Below, one piece after another: positions 1 to 8,023 of a DNA stretch of 64,000 bases. The position numbers and the translations under genes were made by a program. Below the pieces are notes generated by a model. That model had not been told where the DNA came from, made no database searches, and was given only the letters and a program-made list of their open reading frames with translations. The stretch covers positions 1 to 64,000 of the forward strand of contig NZ_PJBS01000351.1 in NCBI RefSeq assembly GCF_002836055.1. Direction: 5' to 3'. This stretch comes from Psychroflexus sp. MES1-P1E. Its GTDB lineage: Bacteria; Bacteroidota; Bacteroidia; Flavobacteriales; Flavobacteriaceae. Within the stretch, counting starts at the first letter, position 1. Each line of letters opens with the position of its first letter.

Positions 1-356
1 TGAATGACATATTGCTGAAACTTTAAATACAATAAAGTAATTCAAAGATAACAATTATTTATTTTTTTTAGCAATTATTTATTAGTTGTTAAGTATATGA
101 TGCCATATCCCCATATTACCCTTACTTGCAGATCCCGGATCAGTCAACAAATCACATAGCGGAGTTCCCTAAACCTGTCGAAGTGTTGGCCTATCGGCAT
201 GCCGTATGCTGAGTCATTATATGAAGTTAAACCAAGGCAAAAGTACTTTATCAATTGTCCTATTCTTTTAAGAAATTGTATTTTAGATTGAAAAATATTT
301 GGTGATCTCAGACAAGAACTACTGGAAAAAATATTAATTATATATCAGTTTGAATT
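1..356. other. Gene-free left edge
   Basis: No convincing coding region is visible on either strand. The stretch is very AT-rich except for a less AT-rich patch at about 118-235, which differs from its surroundings and could be a remnant of inserted DNA. I could not match that patch to any element I know. Confidence 0.4.
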
Positions 357-1386
357 TTAAATTACAAACGCACTAATATCACTTAAGACATCGTTGACGA
401 ATGCCCGCTTTCCAAGTAATTCCCATTTAACTAAAAAGCCAATCCCTAGATGCATAGTATTAAAATGTTTATTTTTCAATAAGGCGTGTGTTGCTTCTGG
501 ATATATTTTTAATTGGTAATTAGCAGTATTATTTTTTAAAAAAATACGCTCATAAGTTTGATATGATTCTTCAAAGTCAACATTCAAATCCTCTGCACCA
601 AAAATGAGGCATCGAATATTTTTTAAATCTTGCTCTGCATCACTTGAAATATTTTTTTTGACAAAATAAAATCGCTCTTCGTTCATAAAGTCACAGTCCT
701 CTTCTTGTTCATTTTTACATTTTTCTTTCTGGTATGCTACATAGTCGGAATACTTACTATTAGCATTAAAAAGATTGAAATCAATTTCATTTTGTCTTAC
801 CCCTGCTTCAATCGCCTCTTTATTAGCACCTTCCAACTCCATTCTTGTTCGAGTTAAATAATTGCTTTGTCGTTTCCAGTTAATTGCGCCGAAAACGCTA
901 ATAATGAAATCAGGATAATCTGATAAGCTAGCCACTTTCGGCATTACCCATCCTGCTTGACTAAAGCCTATTAATCCGAAAGAAAAAAATCAAAACGAGG
1001 ATCTGCTTTCATAAAGTCAATCGCGGCAATCACTTCATTTGCTCGATCTTCGATAGATTGATTGAGCCATTTTCCAGTACTTTGCCCGATGCCTTTTTTA
1101 TCCCAAGACATGCTTGCAATACCTTTTTTTGCTAATTCATTCCAGATATGTTCGCAATAGCCGAAGGCATCATGTCCTAATTTTCCGTCGCCATGAACAA
1201 AGATGACCAAAGGCGTTTTCTCTTCAAGGATATATTTTTTCTTAGGTAAATTCACGACTCCTTCAATGGTATCAGATTGAAATTGAAACTGGATAACTTG
1301 ACTTTGATAATTCGTTTTCCCCCAAAAAAAGTAGTGGCAACTAGGGGTATAATTATGATGGAAATTCTTTTAGATATTTTATTCAT
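357..1386 (-). pseudogene. Broken alpha/beta hydrolase, two frameshifts
   Basis: Joined across two frameshifts, this reads as a secreted serine hydrolase of about 340 residues of the dienelactone hydrolase/acyl-CoA thioesterase-like alpha/beta fold. The start at 1386 gives a signal peptide (MNKISKRISIIIIPLVATT). The frame is lost in the C/A run at 1319-1330 and again in the A run at 983-989. Restoring both frames recovers the oxyanion region VIFVHGDGK, the nucleophile elbow GFSQAGW spanning the second frameshift, an acid region around IFGAEDLNVD, and a histidine in YPEATHAL, so the triad was once complete. Both breaks lie in homopolymers, so sequencing error is possible, but two in one gene favour real decay. 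Its substrate cannot be told from sequence. Confidence 0.75.
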
Positions 1387-1882
1387 TATACGAATTTAAA
1401 TAATAAATGAAACTTTTTAGATTTACTAATCCAGAGTAATTAAGCTTTAAATTTCGCGCTGAGCAATTTTTTTTATTTTGTTATTATCTTTTTTTCTTTC
1501 TAAAAAAATCATACTATTTAAATGATTCTGCCTTAATAATCAATGCTGCTTATTTTCATTCTTATAGCTTTACATATCATGCTTTAAATTCAATTACTTG
1601 ATATATGGTTACGGGAGAGAACATTCTATGTGTAAGACCTTTTATCAAAATAAGATATCAATCCCAACACATTGGAAAAGTCTGTGAACTATGGCTTGCC
1701 TTCTTAATTTTTTAAGGCAACGACTAAATCATGCGCTAACTCTATTCTTTTTCGGTCACCATTTTTTAAATTTTAATCCTATTTTTAGAAAAGAATGCTT
1801 TCCTGATTCAGGTAAAAAAAAAACATTTTTTTAAATAGCTATTAACAAAGCTACATGTTAAGACTGAAAATTTTTAAATCCA
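1387..1882. other. Intergenic, nothing recognised
   Basis: About 500 bases of AT-rich DNA between the broken hydrolase and the first signalling gene. I see no ORF with protein-like composition, no RNA gene and no clear repeat. The direct-repeat regulatory site begins immediately after it, at 1883. Confidence 0.5.
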
Positions 1883-1912
1883 TTCGTCTACACTTAAAAG
1901 CATTTCATCTAA
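1883..1912 (+). promoter_or_regulatory. LytTR-type direct-repeat site, copy a
   Basis: Half-sites TTCGTCTAC (1883-1891) and TTCATCTAA (1904-1912) lie 21 bp apart start to start, 82 bp before the receiver gene at 1994. The same pair, spacing and orientation occurs at four other places in the window. LytTR regulators typically bind two 9-bp direct repeats separated by about 12 bp, and one is encoded at 5898-6596. The assignment to that protein is inference. Confidence 0.6.
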
Positions 1913-1993
1913 GGATAACTTGTGATTGAACAAACCTCAGCATTGATTTTTAAAAAAAAGAGTAGCTTTAGTTATTAAACAATAATTTTAGAT

Positions 1994-2410
1994 ATGCTGA
2001 AAAAAAAATTAAACGTTTTATTGATTGAAGACAATATTATTGAGGTGATGAAAATGGACAGAACCCTTTCATTATTAAAATTAAAGCATAAAATAACCAA
2101 AGCAAAAACGGCAGATGAAGCCTTCGAAATTTTAAAACAAAAAGAGAGTTATCCAGATATTATTTTATTAGATCTAAACATGCCAAAAATTAGCGGCATA
2201 GAATTTCTTTTAATCTTAAAAAGCAACGACAGTTTAAAGCACATTCCAACCATAATTTTAACAACATCAGACAATGAAAAAGATTTAAATAAATGCTATA
2301 AAATCGGTGTTTCTGGATATATCTTAAAGCCTCTAAAATATGAAGATTATGTTAAAAAAATAGAAATAGTTTTATCGTACTGGTGTATAAATGAATTAAA
2401 AAAATATTAA
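1994..2410 (+). CDS. Single-domain response regulator
   Basis: A 138-residue protein consisting only of a receiver (CheY-like) domain. The acidic pair E12/D13 (IEDN), phosphoacceptor D60 (ILLDLNMP), T90/T91 and K112 (LKP) are all present, so it should accept a phosphoryl group from a histidine kinase or Hpt protein. The longish loops resemble Rcp1-type receivers that partner PAS/GAF kinases. There is no output domain, so it probably acts as a shuttle in a phosphorelay or by protein binding. A kinase, an Hpt protein and a LytTR regulator follow on the same strand, which makes kinase to this receiver to Hpt to LytTR a plausible order. A LytTR-type site lies 82 bp upstream, suggesting feedback control. 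Confidence 0.85.
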   Translation: MLKKKLNVLLIEDNIIEVMKMDRTLSLLKLKHKITKAKTADEAFEILKQKESYPDIILLDLNMPKISGIEFLLILKSNDSLKHIPTIILTTSDNEKDLNKCYKIGVSGYILKPLKYEDYVKKIEIVLSYWCINELKKY

Positions 2411-2713
2411 ATAGGAAAGGCTAAGTCTTTACTAAATTCTTAGTCTTGGTTGATGAAAAATTGGTTTAGAAAATAGCTAGCCTGAACATCCAGTAGTGTG
2501 TAAACCTTATGCACCTAGAAACATATAAGTTTATCCTAATTCAAAATTACCTATCTTTAGTATTGAAGAAAAATTGGAATTTATAAATCAATTGGAGCTA
2601 ATACATCATTTTGGACTTTAATTGATCCATGAAAAGTTTTAATATTAAAGTAGCATCGCTATATGTGTTTCAGAAAAAATCCTGAGGCAAAAATTATCAT
2701 TAACAAAAAATTA
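2411..2713. other. Intergenic between receiver and kinase
   Basis: About 300 bases with no convincing gene. The downstream kinase frame is open from 2663, but that extra leader looks poorly protein-like. I see no copy of the 21-bp direct-repeat site here. Confidence 0.4.
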
Positions 2714-5572
2714 ATGAACCAAAACAAAATTGACATATTACAAAGGGATTTAAAAAAAGAAAAAATCGCAAGAAAAGCAGCAGAGAAAGTAGTAGAAAAC
2801 AAATCTAATGATTCATACCTTTTAGAGGAACTTAAAAAAAGAAACTTTGAGTTAGAAAACCTTTTAGAGCAAAAATCTTCTCAATTAGAAGGCGTTTTCG
2901 AAAATATTAATGACGCTTACATTTTAATGGATATGTCTGGCAATATTCTAAAAATGAATGACATTGCTATTGCCTTTTTCGGATATAATATTGAAAAAGA
3001 AAAACTTAATGTTTGTGATTTAATTTATCGCAAAGATTTAGAATATGGATCTAAATCATTTGTTACTTTAAAGGAAGAGGGACTATTCACTAATTATAGA
3101 ACAAGAGTTTTAACGAAAGACAAGCAAGTAAAATGGGTGCAAATTAATGGAAACCTTATTGTTGATAAGGAAAATAAACCCACTGGTGCACAAGGAATTA
3201 TTAGAGATATTACCTCTGAAAAAAGAGCTGAATATTTATTGACTGAATCAGAAAACAGGTTATCATCTCTTATTAAAAATTTAGATAGTGCTGTATTGCT
3301 AGAAGATGAGAATAGAAAAATAATCTTAACGAATAACAAATTTTGCGAACTGTTCAATATACCTATTTCGCCAGATTTACTAGAAGGAGAAGACAGTCTT
3401 GGTGCTGCAAATGAGAATAAACATTTATTCAAAGATCCAGAATATTTTATTTCTAGAACAACAAATATCTTTGAAAAAAAACAACAGGTTTTAGGGGATG
3501 AACTAATTATGGCCGATGGGACAATCTTAGAACGCGATTTTATTCCAATCTTAAAAAGAAACGAATACAAAGGGCATCTTTGGACCTTTAAAAATATAAC
3601 CTTACGAAAGAAATACGGGGAGAGTTTAGAAGCTCAAAAACAAAAATACTATAACATTATTGCTAATATGAACCTTGGTTTAGTAGAGGTTGACAATAAT
3701 GATAAAATCTTAATGGTTAATCAGAGTTTTTTAAAAATGTCGGGGTACACTGAAGCCGAATTATTTGGTAAAGAAGCCGGTAAATTATTCCACTCAGAAG
3801 AGGCCTCAAGGATAGTTTCTAAAGAAAATAATAATCGTAAAAAAGGGGAGTCTAACACGTATGAACTTAAAGCAGAAACAAAATCTAAAGAGGTAAGAGA
3901 ATGGTTAATTAGTGGTGCTCCCAATTATGACGATAAAGGGCAGGTAATTGGATCTATAGGTGTTTTTTTAGATATAACTGAAGCCAAGCGAAATGCGAAA
4001 TTAATAGAAGAACAGAAGAAAGAGCTAGATACTATTGTTCATAATTCTACAATAGGTATTGTTCTAACGAAGCGTGGTCAAATCATAAAAACCAATGCAG
4101 CACTTCAAAATATGAGCGGGTATTCTGAGTCAGAATTAAAGATGCTTTCAATAAATGATTTGTCTTTTGACGAAGATTCTTCTTCTTTTAAGACCTATAT
4201 TAAGAAGATGTATGCTGATAAAGTTGATCATTTTAATTATACAAAAAGATATATAAAGAAAGACGGTTCAGCTATTTGGACAAAAACAAATGTTAATATT
4301 GTAAGGGATAATGATAATAAAGTAAAACATGAAGTAGTATTTATTGAAAATATTACTTCAAATAGACAGAAAACTTTAATTATTAATTTAATAAATAATC
4401 TTACCAAATCTATATTAGATAAAACAGATATTATAGAAATTTCTTGGGAAATTGTAAATATTATTGCGGCATATTTGAATTCTGAAGATTGTGTTATTTA
4501 TTTGGTGGATCACGAAAAAGAAACTGTAGAACAGATAGCCGTTTATGGGGCTAAATTGACGAATGACAGTCAAATTATCAATAAGTTATATCTTCCAAAA
4601 GGAAAAGGAATCGTTGGAAGTGTTGCAAAATCGGGAAAATCTGAACTTATAAACGACACGTCTAAAGATGGCCGTTACGTCAGAGATGAAGAAAGGCGTT
4701 TTTCTGAAATAACCGTACCTATAATGAGTAACGGTATTGTTATTGGAATTATCGATTCCGAGCATAAAGATAAAAATCACTACACGCAGGAGCACATTAA
4801 AACACTGGAGAGTATTGCTGGCTTAGCAGCTATAAAATTAAGAACAGCAATAAGCATAAGAGAACATAAGAAGGTAGAAGCACGCAATGAACAGCTGCTT
4901 AAAAAATTAGAAAAAAGCAATAATGAATTGAATGAATACGCCCATGTCGTCTCTCATGATTTAAAATCACCTTTACGAAGTATTGATGCCTTGGTGTCTT
5001 GGATTAAAACCGATAACGCAGGTTTACTAGAAGGAAATACACTACAGAATTTTAATTTAATTGAAGACACTTTAGAAAAAATGGAACTATTAATTTCAGA
5101 TATTCTATACTATTCTAGTATCGACGCGATAACATCGAAGAAAAGTGATGTAAATTTAAATAGTGTTGTAGAAGACTTGCAAAAAATTCTTTTTATTCCA
5201 AAAAACATATCCGTTCAAATACTTAATAAATTACCTGTCGTAAGAGGTGAGAAAACTAAATTTCAACAACTTTTTCAAAACTTAATTAGCAATTCCATTA
5301 AATTTAATGATAAAGACAAAGGCCTTATTCAAATAAATGTTTTAGAAAATAAGTCATTTTATCAATTTTCAATAAAAGATAATGGAATTGGAATTGAAAG
5401 TAAATATCTAGATAAGGTTTTTAAATTTTTCCATTCATTAAAACCAAGTAAGGAATCATCAGGTATTGGGCTTTCCATTGTAAAAAAAATAGTTGAACTC
5501 TATCAAGGCAAGATTTGGATAGAATCTGAACCAAAAATAGGAACGACTTTTTATTTTACAATAAAAAAATAA
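2714..5572 (+). CDS. PAS-PAS-PAS-PAS-GAF histidine kinase
   Basis: A 952-residue cytoplasmic sensor kinase with no membrane segment. After an N-terminal coiled coil (about 1-60) come four PAS domains (about 60-170, 185-305, 315-430, 435-555), a GAF domain (about 560-705), a HisKA domain with phosphoacceptor H748 in SHDLKSP, and a HATPase domain with the N box (NLISNSIKFN) and G boxes (DNGIGI, SGIGLS). I chose the start at 2714 rather than 2663 because family members usually begin close to this lysine-rich coiled coil. It carries no receiver, so it needs a separate partner: the lone receiver at 1994 or the LytTR regulator at 5898. The Hpt gene follows after 2 bases, so the three genes to 6596 almost certainly form one operon. 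The ligand or redox signal of its PAS/GAF domains is unknown. Confidence 0.9.
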   Translation: MNQNKIDILQRDLKKEKIARKAAEKVVENKSNDSYLLEELKKRNFELENLLEQKSSQLEGVFENINDAYILMDMSGNILKMNDIAIAFFGYNIEKEKLNVCDLIYRKDLEYGSKSFVTLKEEGLFTNYRTRVLTKDKQVKWVQINGNLIVDKENKPTGAQGIIRDITSEKRAEYLLTESENRLSSLIKNLDSAVLLEDENRKIILTNNKFCELFNIPISPDLLEGEDSLGAANENKHLFKDPEYFISRTTNIFEKKQQVLGDELIMADGTILERDFIPILKRNEYKGHLWTFKNITLRKKYGESLEAQKQKYYNIIANMNLGLVEVDNNDKILMVNQSFLKMSGYTEAELFGKEAGKLFHSEEASRIVSKENNNRKKGESNTYELKAETKSKEVREWLISGAPNYDDKGQVIGSIGVFLDITEAKRNAKLIEEQKKELDTIVHNSTIGIVLTKRGQIIKTNAALQNMSGYSESELKMLSINDLSFDEDSSSFKTYIKKMYADKVDHFNYTKRYIKKDGSAIWTKTNVNIVRDNDNKVKHEVVFIENITSNRQKTLIINLINNLTKSILDKTDIIEISWEIVNIIAAYLNSEDCVIYLVDHEKETVEQIAVYGAKLTNDSQIINKLYLPKGKGIVGSVAKSGKSELINDTSKDGRYVRDEERRFSEITVPIMSNGIVIGIIDSEHKDKNHYTQEHIKTLESIAGLAAIKLRTAISIREHKKVEARNEQLLKKLEKSNNELNEYAHVVSHDLKSPLRSIDALVSWIKTDNAGLLEGNTLQNFNLIEDTLEKMELLISDILYYSSIDAITSKKSDVNLNSVVEDLQKILFIPKNISVQILNKLPVVRGEKTKFQQLFQNLISNSIKFNDKDKGLIQINVLENKSFYQFSIKDNGIGIESKYLDKVFKFFHSLKPSKESSGIGLSIVKKIVELYQGKIWIESEPKIGTTFYFTIKK

Positions 5573-5574
5573 TT

Positions 5575-5892
5575 ATGGAAAAACCTAACTTAGACTATGT
5601 AGAGAAGCTGGCAAGAGGAGATGAATCTTTAAGGAAAAAGCTCATCGGAATTATAAAAGATGAGTTTCCTGAAGAAAAAGAAGCGTATTATAAAAGTTTA
5701 AAAGATAAGGATTTCAAAAAAACAGAAGAGAATGTTCACAGACTTAAACATAAAATTATTATATTGGGACTTGAGGAAAATTATAAAATAGCCAATAAAT
5801 TTGAACATGATCTAAGAGAACTTAATTTAGACAAAGTTGAAGATTTTGACAAAATTTTAATAGCTATTTCATATTACTTGAAAACTATTTAG
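5575..5892 (+). CDS. Hpt phosphotransfer protein
   Basis: A small 105-residue helical protein. The segment around NVHRLKHKI matches the Hpt signature, with H55 the likely phosphorylated histidine. A single Hpt domain accepts phosphate from one receiver and passes it to another, so its presence implies a multistep phosphorelay rather than simple kinase-to-regulator transfer. It starts 2 bases after the kinase gene and ends 5 bases before the LytTR regulator gene, so it is co-transcribed with both. Likely donors are the lone receiver at 1994 or the receiver-kinase hybrid at 6911; the likely acceptor is the LytTR regulator. Hpt proteins vary a lot in sequence, so the call rests on the short motif, size and context. 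Confidence 0.75.
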   Translation: MEKPNLDYVEKLARGDESLRKKLIGIIKDEFPEEKEAYYKSLKDKDFKKTEENVHRLKHKIIILGLEENYKIANKFEHDLRELNLDKVEDFDKILIAISYYLKTI

Positions 5893-5897
5893 ATCTT

Positions 5898-6596
5898 ATG
5901 AATTGTATTATCGTTGATGATGAACAAATGGCAAGAGTTATTATTAAAACTCTTTGTGATGAGATAAAGTTTTTAAAAGTTGTTGGTGAATTTTCAAACG
6001 CAATGCAAGCGATTAAGTTTCTAAATGCAAACGAGATAGACCTCATTTTCTTAGATATCCACATGCCAGATTTTAACGGTGTAGACTTTATTAAAACGTT
6101 AAAAAACCCACCAAAAATAATCTTAACAACTTCAGATTCACAATTTGCAATTGAGGCTTTTGAATATGATTTTATCGTAGATTATTTACTAAAACCTATA
6201 GAATTAACACGATTCCAAAAGGCGATTCTAAAGGTTCAAAAACATGAACCCACCTCAAACGAGGTGAAATTAGATTCAGAAATAAAGAACGATTTTTATG
6301 TTAATATTGATAGACGACTTATAAAAATACATTTGGAGAGTATTTGTATAGTAGAAGCAAAAGGTGATTATATTCATATAAAAACAGAAGAAAAAAATTA
6401 TGTAGTCCATTCTACACTAACAAGAATAGAAGAAAAACTACCGAATTCATTATTTTTAAGAGTACACCGTTCTTTTATTATTAATGTTAAGAAAATTGTT
6501 GATATAGAAGATAATACTGTTGTTATAAAAAGAGAAGTCATCCCTGTAAGTCGTTCTAAAAGACCTGAATTAATGAAACGCTTGGATTTATTATAA
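5898..6596 (+). CDS. LytTR-family response regulator
   Basis: A 232-residue DNA-binding response regulator. The N-terminal receiver (1-120) has D7/D8, phosphoacceptor D53 (IFLDIHMP), T77/T78 and K99 (LLKP). The C-terminal LytTR domain (about 132-232) shows the usual signatures: an IEAKGDY-like motif (VEAKGDYIHI), RVHRSFIIN, and a closing VPVSR-like motif (IPVSRSK). LytTR proteins bind pairs of 9-bp direct repeats spaced about two helical turns. Five such pairs occur in this window, before signalling genes and polysaccharide genes, so this protein is the obvious candidate to read them. It is the last gene of the kinase-Hpt-LytTR operon. Whether it activates or represses cannot be told, but site positions 60-116 bp before starts favour activation. 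Confidence 0.9.
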   Translation: MNCIIVDDEQMARVIIKTLCDEIKFLKVVGEFSNAMQAIKFLNANEIDLIFLDIHMPDFNGVDFIKTLKNPPKIILTTSDSQFAIEAFEYDFIVDYLLKPIELTRFQKAILKVQKHEPTSNEVKLDSEIKNDFYVNIDRRLIKIHLESICIVEAKGDYIHIKTEEKNYVVHSTLTRIEEKLPNSLFLRVHRSFIINVKKIVDIEDNTVVIKREVIPVSRSKRPELMKRLDLL

Positions 6597-6910
6597 CATT
6601 TCGACTATGCTTAATTAGTATAGACCAAAAGTTGAAAAGAAGCCTCCATAGTTTTTCTTTTGTGGTACACACCTAATTCATAAAAAAATAGTGTTTATCA
6701 TAATACCTATAGATACTACTTCTATAGGTTCTCACCCTCAGTAAAGTATAGGTTTTTAGTATAGTCGTTAATTATAGTATTTAGTAATAGCTTTTGCAAT
6801 TTATTTTTTTAGCAGAATCATAAGATGCTGATATGCCTATCTCATAATGATATTTCAATTTTCACCACACTGCTTTGTCGTAAATAGCTATTCCTCTTTC
6901 TTCAGATGAA
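6597..6910. other. Convergent intergenic region
   Basis: This separates the LytTR regulator (+) from the receiver-kinase hybrid (-), which converge here. An 8-bp inverted repeat (ACCTATAG/CTATAGGT, 6705-6729) could help end transcription, but it lacks a clear T run. No gene is visible. Confidence 0.4.
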
Positions 6911-8023
6911 TTAGATTCTCTGTTTTACAGGAGATACTTCGGAAATCGGAAGGTTGAAATAAAATGTTGTTTCTACATTAGGAATGCTTTTTAAATAAAC
7001 TTGTCCATTATAATGAGAAATAATTTTTTTAGCCATGCTTAATCCAATTCCTGCAGATTTAGTGGATTCGATAGCTTGAAACATGTTGAATATTTTCTTG
7101 TGGTATTTTGGATGTATACCAATCCCATTATCTATGATTGAAAAAACATAATCTTTCTGGGTAATATCACAGGCTATTTCAATGAGACCATTTTTTTTAT
7201 CAATATGGTTTAGAGCATTTTCTATTAGGATTTTAAATACTTTTTTTACCATATTTCCGTCAACATATAAGGTAGGTAATTCATTTTTTATTCTAATTGT
7301 TATGGCAGACGATTTATGGGTTTCATTTATAATCCGATTTACAATAGTATTACTATTTACTAATTTGTTTTTAAAAGTAGTCGACGTGATATTGTTATAG
7401 TGTTCTAGTCTCGCTAATAGTAGGTCCATCTTTTCTATTCTGTCCTCCATCAATTGAAAGTTGATAGTAGCATCTTGAAAATTATTAGTTTCATCCCGAC
7501 CCTCTTGAGACCAAGTTAATAGATCCGAAATATTTCTTAAAGAAGATTTTAATTCATGTGAAATTAAATGAGAGTAATTATCTAGTTCATTTTTCTGGCT
7601 TTGAAGAATCTCAGATAAGGCTGCAGTTTTAGCAATAATGTTTTGATCTATTATTAATTTTTTCTTGATTTTATTTTTAACAGCATTCAGCAGATCGTTT
7701 ACATTTGTAGGTTTGGTTAAATAATCTTCAGCCCCCAGATTCATTCCAATTCTAACATCTTCCTTTTCTGCTTTTGCTGAAAGAAAAATCAATGGAATAC
7801 TCGCCGTTTTATTATTTGTTTGTAGTTTTTCAAACATTTCAAAACCGTTAAGCTTTGGCATAAGTATATCAGAAACAATAAGATCTGGATGCTCTTTTAG
7901 AGCTAATTCAAAACCGATGAATCCGTTTTCAGCCTGAAAAACCTCATAACCCTCCATAAACAGAATATCATAAATCTCCTCTCTTATCGCTAAGGTGTCT
8001 TCTACAATTAATACTTTATGCAT
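6911..8023 (-). CDS. Receiver-histidine kinase hybrid
   Basis: A 370-residue soluble protein with the receiver first (1-120; D52 in IVSDILMP, K104 in LTKP) and the kinase second: HisKA with H156 in ISHELKSS, then HATPase with N box (ILIENALNHI) and G boxes (DNGIGI, AGIGLS). In this N-terminal-receiver layout the receiver usually controls the kinase, so its activity may depend on phosphate from another kinase. Its start overlaps the stop of the upstream coiled-coil kinase by 8 bases (8016-8023), so the two are translationally coupled and probably work as a pair: kinase at 8016 phosphorylates the receiver here. No transmembrane segment is visible. Confidence 0.88.
   Translation of the reverse strand: MHKVLIVEDTLAIREEIYDILFMEGYEVFQAENGFIGFELALKEHPDLIVSDILMPKLNGFEMFEKLQTNNKTASIPLIFLSAKAEKEDVRIGMNLGAEDYLTKPTNVNDLLNAVKNKIKKKLIIDQNIIAKTAALSEILQSQKNELDNYSHLISHELKSSLRNISDLLTWSQEGRDETNNFQDATINFQLMEDRIEKMDLLLARLEHYNNITSTTFKNKLVNSNTIVNRIINETHKSSAITIRIKNELPTLYVDGNMVKKVFKILIENALNHIDKKNGLIEIACDITQKDYVFSIIDNGIGIHPKYHKKIFNMFQAIESTKSAGIGLSMAKKIISHYNGQVYLKSIPNVETTFYFNLPISEVSPVKQRI

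Noticed and set aside
3094-3570. Open frame of 158 codons antisense to the first kinase
   Set aside because: It mirrors the PAS-coding strand and has low-complexity composition; no independent support.
6599-6625. Another possible LytTR-type pair on the minus strand (TCTATA and TCGAAA)
   Set aside because: The spacing is 20 bp rather than 21, and it lies just after the LytTR stop, not before a start in that orientation.
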